Source: Sisyra terminalis (Eukaryota > Arthropoda > Insecta > Neuroptera > Sisyridae). Taken from it: a stretch of 64,000 nt of DNA. Shown here piece after piece: positions 1 through 11,579 of this stretch. Numbering within the stretch: position 1 is the first letter of the stretch; the number at the start of each line of letters is the position of its first letter. The translations under genes were made by a program, and so were the position numbers. Where the stretch lies: NCBI GenBank assembly GCA_958496175.1, contig OY292278.1, forward strand, positions 18,538,001 through 18,602,000. Direction: 5' to 3'. Below the pieces are notes generated by a model. It was not told the origin of the DNA and searched no databases. It worked only from the letters and a program-made list of their open reading frames with translations.

Positions 1-437
1 CTAAATTTAGTATGGAGAATTTAAGATATAACTTCAAAAGTGGCTCGCGGAGCTATGTTCCATTTCCGAAGTGGCCCGCAATATCATTTGGGAACGGCCA
101 CTCCTGATTTTTTGACCATCAAGTATACTGATTTTTTGATATCTTAAAAAAAACATAGATATTTCATTAAAACGTCCAATTTATATCCAACTAGAAGGTG
201 TCCGTTTATTTATTTTAAAAGGCCATCTTCTGAATGCTATTTTTTATTTTATACTTAAACGTAAGTAACCTTTTCTTCTGAAGAAAAATTAGTTGATCTT
301 GATTACAAAGTTTCAATCAAATCAGTAAAGCTGTCTTTAAATTGGAACCATTAGTGAAATGAGAATTAAATATTGGTACAACTATTTAGATAAACATATA
401 AGATTTTTTCGCTGACTTTAAACAGTTATACTGTTTA

Positions 438-862
438 TACAACATAATATAGAATATATTGTGGTCCAATTTCTGTAGTATAAATTAATATTATTATATA
501 ATATATAAAAATCATACCATTCAAATTTATGTTTATGGTATGATTTATGTATATATATATATATATATATCTCCAGTTCAAAGTCGAATTATTTGTGATT
601 TCCCAACAGTTTGGAATTTTATCTGTTTTGGTCACAATATTGATCATTATGAAACTAAGGTTGATATAATTGAACATAAATATTTGTTTACCTGAATTCT
701 ATCGTACAATTCAAGAACGGGTTAATCGATTTCGATAATATTTTGTTTTCAGGTACTTCTTAGTGTTTTGCCAAAAAAAAATATAAAGAAGGTCACAAAC
801 AAGTCAAATCTAAATGTTGTACAATATATAGAATATATTGTGGTCCAATTTATGTAGTATAA

Positions 863-902
<40 letters not shown>

Positions 903-992
903 TTATAATTATAATGATCAATATTGTGACCAAAACAGATAAAATTCCAAACTGTTGGGAAATCACAAATAATTCGACTTTGAACTGGAGAT
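438..992. repeat. complex repeat: perfect 82-bp inverted repeat plus duplicated segment and TA microsatellites
   Basis: The segment 569-650 is the exact reverse complement of 911-992 by base-by-base reading. A second segment at about 438-490 recurs in direct orientation at about 818-866 (shared core AGAATATATTGTGGTCCAAT). Each is followed by a TA run (about 547-571 and 867-898). The two halves thus read segment, TA run, arm and segment, TA run, arm, but the second arm is inverted. Between segment and TA run in the first half there is a small hairpin (ATCATACCA paired with TGGTATGAT, about 510-544). No coding potential is seen. A non-autonomous foldback element or a recent inverted duplication would explain it. 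Confidence 0.8.
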
Positions 993-1201
993 ATGAAATA
1001 ACATAGTAAAAGTTTGAAGGCCAAAATGTGAGTAAAAGGCAGATTCAAAGGTAGCATTAATGCATTCGAAAACAGTTGTAAATAAAAGTGCAATTGACAA
1101 CAAATAATAAATACCTCAAACTGGTTCAGATTCCTTGAACCACATATTTATACTTACCATTCTCTCATTTTAGCCTTCAAACTTTTACTATGTTGTTTCA
1201 T
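993..1201. repeat. inverted repeat pair, 29-bp arms
   Basis: Positions 993-1021 match the reverse complement of 1173-1201 with one mismatch (core CCTTCAAACTTTTACTATGT). The spacer is about 150 bp. It abuts the 438-992 repeat and may belong to the same element family. Confidence 0.7.
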
Positions 1202-2041
1202 ATCATCAGTTGAGCGTATACTTGAATTTTTGGTGTATAGAAAATTTAATAATATTTTTTTATGTTTTTACTAACAATCCAAATATCAAATTTTATTTCA
1301 TGGTTTTGTTACGTTCTTTTATGTATGGTATTAATATTAAATACATTTAAAACTTTTGAATGCATTTCCTATCTCATATACTAACAAGCGTAATGGATCT
1401 GGTGGTGGAACCAATTGTGACAATTTTGCTTTTCCACCAACACAACATAACCCAATAGATTCACTGCTGTATTTATCGCTTTACAATGTTGACAAATGAT
1501 TATCATTTTCCCAATTTTTCCAGATTACAAATAATTTTTCTATTGAAATTATCATAATTTTGCCTAATAACAAATACAATAGTAACTATATGGAATATTC
1601 TTGCGATGGACTTAAGTCACTTTCAAAATGAATAACTCATATAGTGATTTAATAGTTCATTAATCAAATCAATGACTTCAAATAATATAATTTTTATCAT
1701 TTCTACCACTGTGATTTTTTAAGGTTTTTTATATGTAAGTTAAAACTTTTCTTCATTTTTTTTTATATTTTCCCTTATTTCATGTTTTCGTTTCTGGACT
1801 GGCTATTTAACTTTTCTACTTTTCCATTATTATCATATATTATCCTATTTATAGTCCTATTATAACTTTATTGTAATTTCTTTCTCGTTATCAGGTACTT
1901 GTGGGTTTTTTTTTTTTAAAAAATACAATACATAGATGAAAAGAGAGAACTCCATTCTACTGGCGTTTTGACCAATGTCAAAATAAAAACCATTTTTATC
2001 ATTAACTTTACTTAAAAATCGACAACTATTATAAAATTGGA
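1202..2041. other. AT-rich non-coding stretch
   Basis: No gene or clear repeat is seen. A T run at about 1906-1917 could be the A-rich tail of the minus-strand LINE fragment to its right, but the intervening sequence is not recognisable. Confidence 0.5.
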
Positions 2042-2960
2042 CTATCGAAAAGACCGTGAAAAGTTAATAATACAACTATGAAATAACGCCAGGTTATATA
2101 TGTATGCACTTATAAATGAACTAGGGTCCTTTCGTCTTAGTCTTTTGTATGGAGGGGCTTGCAGAAACTTCGCAGCTAGTACGTTAGGATGAGCGTCAAT
2201 CATTTGCGAATATTTTTGACCCTGCTTTTTTGAAAAGCTTAGTACCGGGTCAATCCCCAGGTCGCGCTGGATGATCTCGTTTTTGACGTAGCGCCTGACC
2301 CCCAAGATGGATCTGAGAATGGCAGTCCGTCGTCTCTGGATCAGCTCAACATTTGATAGTTTTGCGGAGGCCCACAAATGTGCTCCATACGCCCATGTTG
2401 GTCTGAGAATCGCTTTGTAAATCATGACCTTTGAAGTCAGACTCAAAGACGATTTCTTTCCGGTCAACCATTCAAGTCTCCAATGTAGGATTTTCACCTG
2501 TGAAGCTTTCTTAGTGATGTGAGTTTTCCAAGTCAATCGTCTCTCTAGGTGGAAGCTGAGGTATTTAACTTCCTGGCTGTTTACGATTGGACAATTGTTG
2601 ATGGTAATTGGGCCACCAGAGCTTTTTCGAAGTGTGAATGTGATGACCTGAGTTTTCGATTCGCATGTTCTTGTAACTCTCTAGTCGCTATATGAGCGTT
2701 TGAGTTAGCATGAGAATTGCGGTGTCGTCAGCGAAGGTAGATGTGAAGATATTTGCATCTACCGGTAAATCTGCCGTAAAAATATTGTATAGGGTTGGAC
2801 CCAATACACTTCCCTGAGGGACGCCTGCCATCACTGGGTAGGTCGAGCTGGCAACGCCGCCATAATATACAAAGAATTTTCTCTCCATCAGGAAACTATC
2901 AATTGTGGGTATTTTAAAATCAGGACAATATTTTAGGTCTGTGGGTACTGTACTGTTTGT
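2042..2960 (-). pseudogene. Jockey-clade-like non-LTR retrotransposon reverse transcriptase, 5'-truncated and decayed
   Basis: Read on the minus strand, the fragment opens near 2960 with LKYCPDFKIP, then AGVPQGSVLGPTLYNIFTAD and, about 20 residues on, the catalytic box TFADDTAIL. These are reverse transcriptase motifs of Jockey-like LINEs. The frame breaks near 2690 at an in-frame stop; a shifted frame continues TRELQEHANR. A piece of roughly 15 codons appears lost before KTQVITFTLRKSSGG, after which the frame stays open to 2042 (EVKYLSFHLERRLTWKTHI, IYKAILRPTWAYGAHLWASA, RSILGVRRYVKNEIIQRDLG). The endonuclease and gag ORF are absent. At least one frameshift, one stop and one internal deletion mean it cannot be active. 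The LINE clade is assigned from motif style only. Confidence 0.88.
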
Positions 2961-3044
2961 CATTTGATAGATACTAACTGGTCTGTTTGTATTCACGCAA
3001 GGGTGCTTTTTTTGTCGCTTTTTTGTCCATAGAATAAGCACCAT

Positions 3045-6000
3045 ATTTCAAAAGTTTTCAGAAGATTGCTTTTCATTAAATAGTCAATATTTTACTTCAG
3101 ACAATCCAAAATTTACTTCCTAAGCAAAATTTTATTGTATAGTATTTCTTTACCATTAAATGAAGCAAAACATATTTTTTGTTATGAAAAATCTTTAAAT
3201 TAACATTTAACAGTGTTTAATAAGTTAAAAAGGTACTAAACGAAAAATCTTATCTTTGGTAATTGAAAGCCAATTGCAAAATTGGATTAAAATGAACTTA
3301 TGAAATTTGTAATATAAATTCAAGTAAATGTTACTTGATCTCTTGATTCCTTTCAATATACCCAGCTTGTGCCAGAAAATTAAATGCGTTTCTCTCAAGT
3401 TTCATCGTCTAAGCAAAGATCTGAACTTAGCCAAAGTTAACTATCACCGAAACCAACATCGAAGTAAAGTTGGATAATTCAATAACGACAATTTTCATTC
3501 CAGAAAGTTCCATTTCATTCGTTCAATAAATTAATAGTTAAAATACAAACATCGATAATTTTCACCTCACTAATTTCACGTGTATTTACCGAGGGATTTT
3601 TCCTGTAGAAACTTATATTTATTCATGAGCTAAAATACCACATGATCAGTTAAGATGGAAAAAAATATTTATTCCGATCCGTAAATAAATGAAATCGAAA
3701 AGCTGTTTGGGAAAAATAAAAGTAGAAAAGTACCACGTTCAATGTGTACCAATAAATTCTAATAGCTGTTTACTATAGATCTTACCGGGAGTGGGTAAGG
3801 GGATGCAACAAAAAAAAAAAAATAAAATCGTCTGCGCTTTCTTTCCCACATATGTATACCTTTTTATCGCACATCACCTATAGAGGAAAAGTGAAAAAAG
3901 GAACGAAAAAACCGCGAAGATAAATCCATTTGATTATGTCACGTTTCCAATGGTATGGGGACCACATTTTTTGCTTCGAAGCGAAAAATAACTTCGTTTT
4001 ACGTTGGAAAAGTCGTAAATTTGATTATACGTACAACTCATGGTGACTAAAACCAATAAATTTTAACAATGACGTGTCTCATCACTTTATTGACGAATTC
4101 TAGTAACAGAATTACCACCGATTCGTTCCACCACCAACTGATTTTTGGTTTAAAAGACCTCCAACCCACCCCGAAACTTTTCTATTTATTCCAATTGAAA
4201 AAAAAAACGGCCAAGACATTAAGTAACCTACATTGTCGCCTTAGTCGTTATGATCCCGAATTTCATTACTAACAAAATTCGGCGTCGATTTCATTAAGGC
4301 AACGACGGCCACACTTCCTCACGGCTTTTCCCCGACAATAAATGTCCACGAAAAAAAATAGTTTGCTTTTGTTCTAATTGTTTTATTTTCTTTTTTAATT
4401 TTCTCGTCTTTTAATTGAATGAAATATTGAAGTAGAAAAAAGACGTAAATTCTTAACGAATGCTCCTCGAGATGTCGTAGCATCTCGTTTCGCCTCAATT
4501 TATAAATTACGAACGTAAGCCGTTTAGATTAGGGAATTCGAGAGATTTCTTCCCAGGTCCGTCGCTATCTAATTACATTCCACATTAAACGTGGCTCTAC
4601 TATACACTGGAACAATGCAGTATTTCGGAAAAGTAAGAGAGATAAAGATAAGAAAATACCATTTTTTCGGTTCAGTTTTCTTTAAATTTTAATAAGGGAG
4701 AATGAATGAATTGGCATACTTACGCCATACAATGTAGGTAACTTTTAATTTCCTGGATTAATCTTACATTTAGTATAGTCCGTACACATTTTAGCAGTGG
4801 CAATGATTAATTTGATCCTACTTATTTTGCATACAGTTACGTTTGCAAATAAAATGAAAATTTTATATTTTAACTTTAATAATTCATTTCATCTTTATAT
4901 AAGCGAAGTGCCTAATTCATTATGCAAACAGCAGAAATCAAACCACAGCACCCATAAAGATTCAATCTCAATAAATTTCAACATTGAAATTAAACCGGTA
5001 TTAAAGCTTTATGTGTCACCAAAACAAAAACTTTTGGTACGAAACTCCAAAAGATTTCAATAATTAAATTAGAACAAGCAATTAGATGCGGTTTGATTTA
5101 ATTAAATGATTTACGTGAAATTAAATCCAAACTGACTTTAGTAATTAAAATTTGCTCAGTAGAGGTTTTATACTGTGAATCGAAAATAATTTGAAATACC
5201 TTTAAACAAATCCATTGAACTGCTATTTTATATTAATTATTCTATTTTATATTAATACTGTATAGTCTGCAAAAAACATAGTTGGTTCTTTGTTAAAGTT
5301 GTAGTTTACAACCCATAAATAATTTTTGTTTTAACATCAAACCAGGACTAGTTTTGGACAGATTAATTATACAAAGTTAGTGCCAAATTCGAACTTAGAG
5401 CCACCCATGGGCACTGTTGAAAATGCCACCCTAACACTGAAATTTTAAAAATCAATTGATCAAATTTTAACGTTTTAAATCTTCATGAAAATACATTAAT
5501 TAAATTATTTTGATTATTAATTTTAACTAAAAATGCCAAAATCATAATTTACAAAATTTCGTTTTTTCAAATAACGCATGAATTGTATTTCTGGAGCTAT
5601 CTATTAAACAAAAGACGATTAATTAAGGAAATTAATTAATTATATTGAGCAATTTTTTTTTTAAATTACACAAATTTTGCCGCCCTGGGCCCCAGTTCCA
5701 ACTGTCTCTTGTGTAAATCTTGCGCTGTACATGTAGCTAACTTTGAGCTTTTTTACCAATTACTAAAATTCGATTTTATATCTAAAGTGGAGAATAAAGA
5801 GAATAAAGAAATACAAATTCACGATTTTAAATTGTGCAAAGAAAGTGTAGTTTAAATGTAATTGAGAAATAATTTAGTCGTATTATGAGTTCTTTGAAAA
5901 CTCTTTTAAAAGCTGATCAAAATCAAAATCTAAAAATTCAAATAAAATTATTCATGGATCCAAATTCCGAACCAGAATTGAGTGAATTTGAACTATCCAT

Positions 6001-6965
6001 AAAAGACGACCACTTTTTTCGGGAGCTGTGACAAACTCCCACTGTGTAATACTGTCATACTGTAAAGTTCCGCCACCGCCCTTGTGGACATTTAAAGTTC
6101 TCAAAGAACTTCCCTACAGAAAAAATTCATTGAAAAGAAGTAACAAGAGCTTATGAAAAAATCTCTACAAATATTTCAATTAAAAAAGCGGAAATGTACG
6201 ATTTCTGAATACCCCTTCTTCCGATGTCTCACTATATCAAAATTTATCGAACTTCACTCGTTTTCTTAGGATATATATGAGTCTTCTTTTTATAGATGAG
6301 TGCTTTGCTATGAGATGAAACTTACAATAAGTAAATTTTAAAATAAATACTTTAGTCATACTATTCTTATTTGGAAGAAGAATTCTTCCACCTTCATTCT
6401 AATTTTTGCAGGAACTCTCGTTTGAGTTCTTCTGCCCAAGAAGGCTATTGGAATCAACGTTGTTCCTAGTTTTATTCGATTAGATTTAATTCGGATACAT
6501 ACTTAATACTATTCATAGATCCACTCGTATTTTGTGTCACAAAATTATAGATAAGAATACTATCAAATGGAGGAACACCAATGGACAAAAACACAGTAAA
6601 AAGATGATGGGAAAACCATCCCTGAACCAAACTACTGAAATGCTTAATCTGGCTTGAAAACAAATCAAAGTGATAACAGGCCTAATAACTAGCCACTGCG
6701 AACTGAAGAATAATCTGCAATAAATTGGATTACTCGTGAGTGGTCCTTAATGAAGATTTTGTCAGGCAAAGAATGATAAAGCTTAATAAAGCTGGAAACA
6801 TCTAAAAAAAGTTTGATAAAGAACTTGGGATTACAAACCCTGAAACCGAAATAGTCGAAAAACACCTGGTACGCCGGTTGTGGAGGATCGCTCAGCTAGT
6901 TGGTCTTAACTAGATGAGTTAGAGACCCAGGAAACACAATAATCCCTAAATCAGCAATATTGTAG
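3045..6965. other. non-coding, probably intronic
   Basis: No exon or protein similarity was recognised. About 3800-4340 is somewhat GC-richer and looks unique. The rest is AT-rich. Short open frames here have no family resemblance. Confidence 0.5.
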
Positions 6966-6969
6966 CATA

Positions 6970-7345
6970 ATTAACCTCATTCTGAAAAGTTTAACTATTG
7001 AAATAATAATCCGAAATGAATCTCAGAAATAGATTAATTGCGTTTCTATAACTTTAACCTAACTCATATCTATACTGCCCTAGAATACCAAAATGATAGG
7101 GAGAGCAAAAGCAATAAGAACATCAGTGAAACAGGACAGGTGGTTTGTCCTGCATTTACTCGACTTGGTTTTACTCTAACCTGAAATTTCAACTAAATAA
7201 AAGAAAATCAGAGATAAATCTCAAAAATGGTTTAATTGGGTTCCTATGACTATAGGTAACCTAACTCATATCTATACTGCCCTAGGAAACCAAAACGGTA
7301 GAAAGAGCAAAAGTGAAAAGAATAGCAGTCAAATAAAATAGGCGC
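6970..7345. repeat. imperfect ~200-bp tandem duplication
   Basis: Two diverged copies follow each other with an offset of about 198-202 bp. They share AACTCATATCTATACTGCCC (7061 and 7263) and the flanking blocks AATCTCA/AAATCTCA, ACCAAAA and GAGCAAAAG. Small indels separate them, so the duplication is not recent. Confidence 0.8.
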
Positions 7346-10300
7346 TTTCTTCTCTTCCTTAAATTTCCTCCCTTCACTTGACTTGTTTTTAATCCCAGTA
7401 GTGTGAGATACTTCCTTAGAGGAATATATCCTATTACTAACACTATAAGTATTTTGATTTTCCCTCTTCGATGGTTAAATAATCTCCTTGTTAAATTTCT
7501 TCAAAGATTTTTAACACAACAATTAAAAACTTGTCTCCTGAGTATTAATCGTCTTTAGATCCTTCAGGTACTCGGTTCAGGAAGAATCCTAGACAGTGAA
7601 TTTCTGTTGAGGTTTTTAAAGTATTATCGTATAATAATGAATGCTCATTTATTTATTCAAAGTAAATGTCACATTTATCCTTTTATTGTTGTTGGTTTTT
7701 ATTTTATACTATTTCACTTTTTTAGTTGCGACAAGCTGAGATTAGAAACGGGGATTACTGTATCACCAACATAGGCTATTAGGGTATTCAGATAGGTAGA
7801 GATATATGCAATATAATTATTACAAAGCTTTGGGTATACCGGCCGGAATATAAGCTAAAGTTGATATGAGAGGAAAAAATGTATCTTTTATTCTCACTCT
7901 AAAATACCTGTAGGAGAGACAGGAAAGGAAGGAGCTCTCTAAAAAAATTATTTGTTTTTTTTTTAAATAATAAAGCTTTGAAGCACTAAAGCCTTAATTG
8001 GAACTTTTTCATTGCGATTTTGATTAAATTATATTAATTTCAATGAATTATTAAATATACATTTTTAAAGTATAATAAAAAGCTATTATTTGTATTTTAC
8101 ACTTGATTTTTTGTATAAATTGGTTTTCATTTCCTATTATGAAAATTTATTTTTAAAGCGTAAAAGTGTACGATTGAAAAGTTTAAGCCTTTTAAAACTG
8201 TACAACATTAAGTGGTTATCTTAATTCTTAGTTATTTTAGTTTTTCAGTAAAGGTGATATAATAGAATGAGCTCTTGGTCGGTTATATTGCCCATAAAGT
8301 TTTATTTTAAGTTTTATTTGATTTTTCATCATTGAACTCGTTTTATTGTTGATATCATAAGTCATCAACCGTCATGCCAATAAAGTCTGACAATGAGGCA
8401 AATATAACACTTCTCTTTTTATGAGGGTGACAATTTTATTTACAGTACGATGACGCAACGTTTGGTAAGAGCCTATCGTGATGGCATTCTCCAAAGATGT
8501 TAGATAGGACACAAAGGTACTGTTAACTTCCCCCCACACTGATTGACTGAACGATCCCGGATTTATATCCATTGGGAACACTTTAAGATTGGGCGAACCA
8601 CAACAAAAAAAAAATCCACAGATAATCACTACGTGAGAAATTGAAATGCGTCAACGAATTGAAACCGTTCCAATAAAAAGCTCTCCAGAATTTTCAAGTG
8701 TTTTCCGTTTAATCGTTTCGATCGAAAACTTTTAAATTTTTGTAATTTATTGTCGAGTTGTTTGTTTTATCATAACAGACATTAGTTTTCGTAGTTTCCA
8801 TTTATTTTCCTTTATCTATCGAAATAATTCACCCATCCGATTTTGTCGGTTTTTGTTAATTTCCTATAATTCACATATGTGTATCTTTTCGTAAGCAATA
8901 TGATCGGTCTGTATTTTTATCTGCAATGGTTACTTCATTTACTGCTTTCTTGAACATTTCTCATTTCATTTCTTATGTGCAAACATCATACCCCAGTTTT
9001 CCAACTTTCGAATAAATCACAAAAACTAGTTAGAATTTTATCCAATTTCTCGAAAAATTTCTTACGGAAATATTTGTCTATTGCTCTCATTTATAAATTA
9101 GTTTTCTTTTGATCTATTTTTTCCGTGAAAAATTAACTCATTCCAATGCTTTCTTGTAAAAGTATTAAATTTTATTTATCCAAGAAATTTATAAGGGAAG
9201 CAAAAGCCTTTGGTACTTTTATTTAAGATGGAAAGCCTAAAGAGTTTTATATACTTGAGATAGGGTAGAATTCAAGTACGGATTGTAGAGTAATTAAGCG
9301 AATGGTTTGTATCAATTATTAAAAGTTATATACAAGGTATATAGAAACGAAAGCGAAAAATGAAAGGAAAAGCCGGGTTCTTTGAGGAAATAAGAGAGAG
9401 AATATAAATGCGAGTTTGATATACATACATACATAACCCGGCGTGGATGTTGTAAGGGATGTTTTTGTTGTTTCATATCCGTTTATAAATATACCCTTTT
9501 TCCAAAAGGCAATTAAATTATTTGATATGGCGGCGGAAAAGGTTCGAGGTCTCATTTCAATAGAAAATTATTTTCCTCGTATTGTTATTATTATTATCAT
9601 CGTAACCTTAAAGTGGATTTTAAAATATCGAAGCTGAACATTGAGAGAGCAGTGGCATCTGGAAAGATCTGTTAAATTATTTTCAACACTCACTTTGATT
9701 TTTTCCCATTATCCCATTGGAACAGCTTAACGGGATTATTTATAGGGAGAAAATAAAATTACTAGTTAAAGTTTTCTGCTATTATTAACGTAAAATATTT
9801 ATACACATCCATATTTTCCATCTCATCCTTATCTTTTTTGTTTGAAATTTAAACAATACAGTTAGATATTATATTGTCTTAAACGTATATGACACTGTGT
9901 ATTTATCAAGAAAATCCCGGGATTTTCATCGGCGTCGGCAACAAAACGCTATCGAAAATTACGAGTATTATAATCGTTCGTATTTATTTTCCATATACAT
10001 ATGCACAACAATATAATATTCGTGTCTAATCTAAAATTTAAACTAAGATTTTGCGGCTGCGAAAATCGAGCTAGAAATTCGAAATGTTCGTCCCGGCTTT
10101 AGTCTGGAAACATTTACATAAAATCAAATATTAGCAAAACGAAATCTCCAGCTCAACTCTTGTCGCCTACTCGCCCTCGTCTTACGGGGTGGGCCGCGTT
10201 TTTCTAGGGGGTGGAAAATTTTGCGAGCCAAAACGATGCAAATTGTGCCTGGTGCTTGGCCACATCTGTTTGAAACTAGCGTTATTATTTATTTTGTCAA

Positions 10301-11407
10301 AATATGTACACAATGTTTGATTTTATTCTTAATATTTGCATAGTAAATAAAGTGGGTTGGTTAGTGCTAGTGGTGGAAAACGGGGATAAGTAATGGCTCT
10401 TTAACATCATAATTCTATTTATCTTTGAATTGTATAAATTAATATGACATTGCTTCTTTATTTGCTTTATGAAAGTTATGAAATATGAAACACAGTAAAA
10501 CTAAAATTAGCTATTTGAAATCATACCTATGAGTTAGTCTATCTTTTTATTGCTCTTATGTCTGGCTAATTTATTTTACACGTGCTTCATATTTACAACC
10601 TTAATGTAAACCTATGAGCCTTTTTTTTTAAAACTACAAAATTTATTTATAAGTAATATATAGAATTATTTCACTTGCACATATGCTTATCAAATAGGCC
10701 ACAGCCTACAAATCTTAGTACGCCTACTAGTGACCGCTAAACGGCCACTTCTTGATTTACGGATTTTTAATAACCCTAGAGTCGCTAAAAGCCTTGATAA
10801 TTATTAAACAACGGTAAATAACAATTAAAAACACTAAATAAATAAATAAGTAAATAAATAGGAAGTATATACAACCTTATACCAAAAAAAAAACTATCTG
10901 TCTATTTATTGTAAAACAGAAATATCAAATAGTAAACTGTTATATTATATTCTCTAAGATTCTCATATCAGCGTTTTTCAAAATGTAATATCTGTACCTC
11001 CAGGAAACGATAAAAGTTTGACGAGGGTACGCAATACTTCTAATTTTGGTTGCATTTGGGCCTTGGTATAACAATTGTATATAACATTAATATTATTATT
11101 TTTAGTATCATTATTATTATTAGCGTAATATAGGTGTGATTTATCCAAAAATTATTTAAAATTGTTAAATACTGATAAATATAATATCACTAGTGAACTT
11201 CTTCGGCGTTTACTAACCAGAAAATATCGAGAATCAATTCAATAATTTGTCAATGTATGAGCATCTAATGTCTACAGAATCTTCATATGCATCATATAAT
11301 TGGAAAGAATAATTAATTATAACCAACAATAAACCTGTACTAAAAGATAATAGTGAACTATTTGGTAACAGATTACCTAATTGGGTTCTTTTTGGGATTG
11401 CCAAATC
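7346..11407. other. non-coding, probably intronic, with a GC-richer patch
   Basis: No gene was recognised. About 9900-10270 is GC-richer, not obviously repetitive, and contains GTCGCCTACTCGCCCTCGTC; it is a candidate conserved non-coding element. Simple repeats include CATA units near 9421-9434, AAAT-like units near 10830-10860 and ATT units near 11085-11125. Confidence 0.5.
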
Positions 11408-11579
11408 GGGGCCTTATAATTGCCATATGGGGACCTAATTAAGACTATCTAATGGGGACCTTATTGGCATTGCTCATTGGGGACTTAATTGCAATTGCCC
11501 AATGGGGATCTTATTGGAATTGCCCATTCGGGGTCTTATTGAGATGGCCAAATGGAGGCCCAAATTGGATTTGCGTTGC
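11408..11579. repeat. degenerate 25-bp minisatellite, about seven units
   Basis: Consecutive units begin GGGGAC/GGGGAT/GGGGTC at 11408, 11429, 11454, 11479, 11504, 11530 and 11554. Four of them have a period of exactly 25 bp. The consensus reads about GGGGACTTATTGGAATTGCC followed by CATT. The period is not a multiple of three and no continuous protein repeat results. The open frame across it on the minus strand is therefore not evidence of a gene. Confidence 0.85.

Noticed and set aside
8372..8629. 85-codon minus-strand open frame
   Set aside because: No domain, no neighbouring gene structure, and no repeat family evidence.
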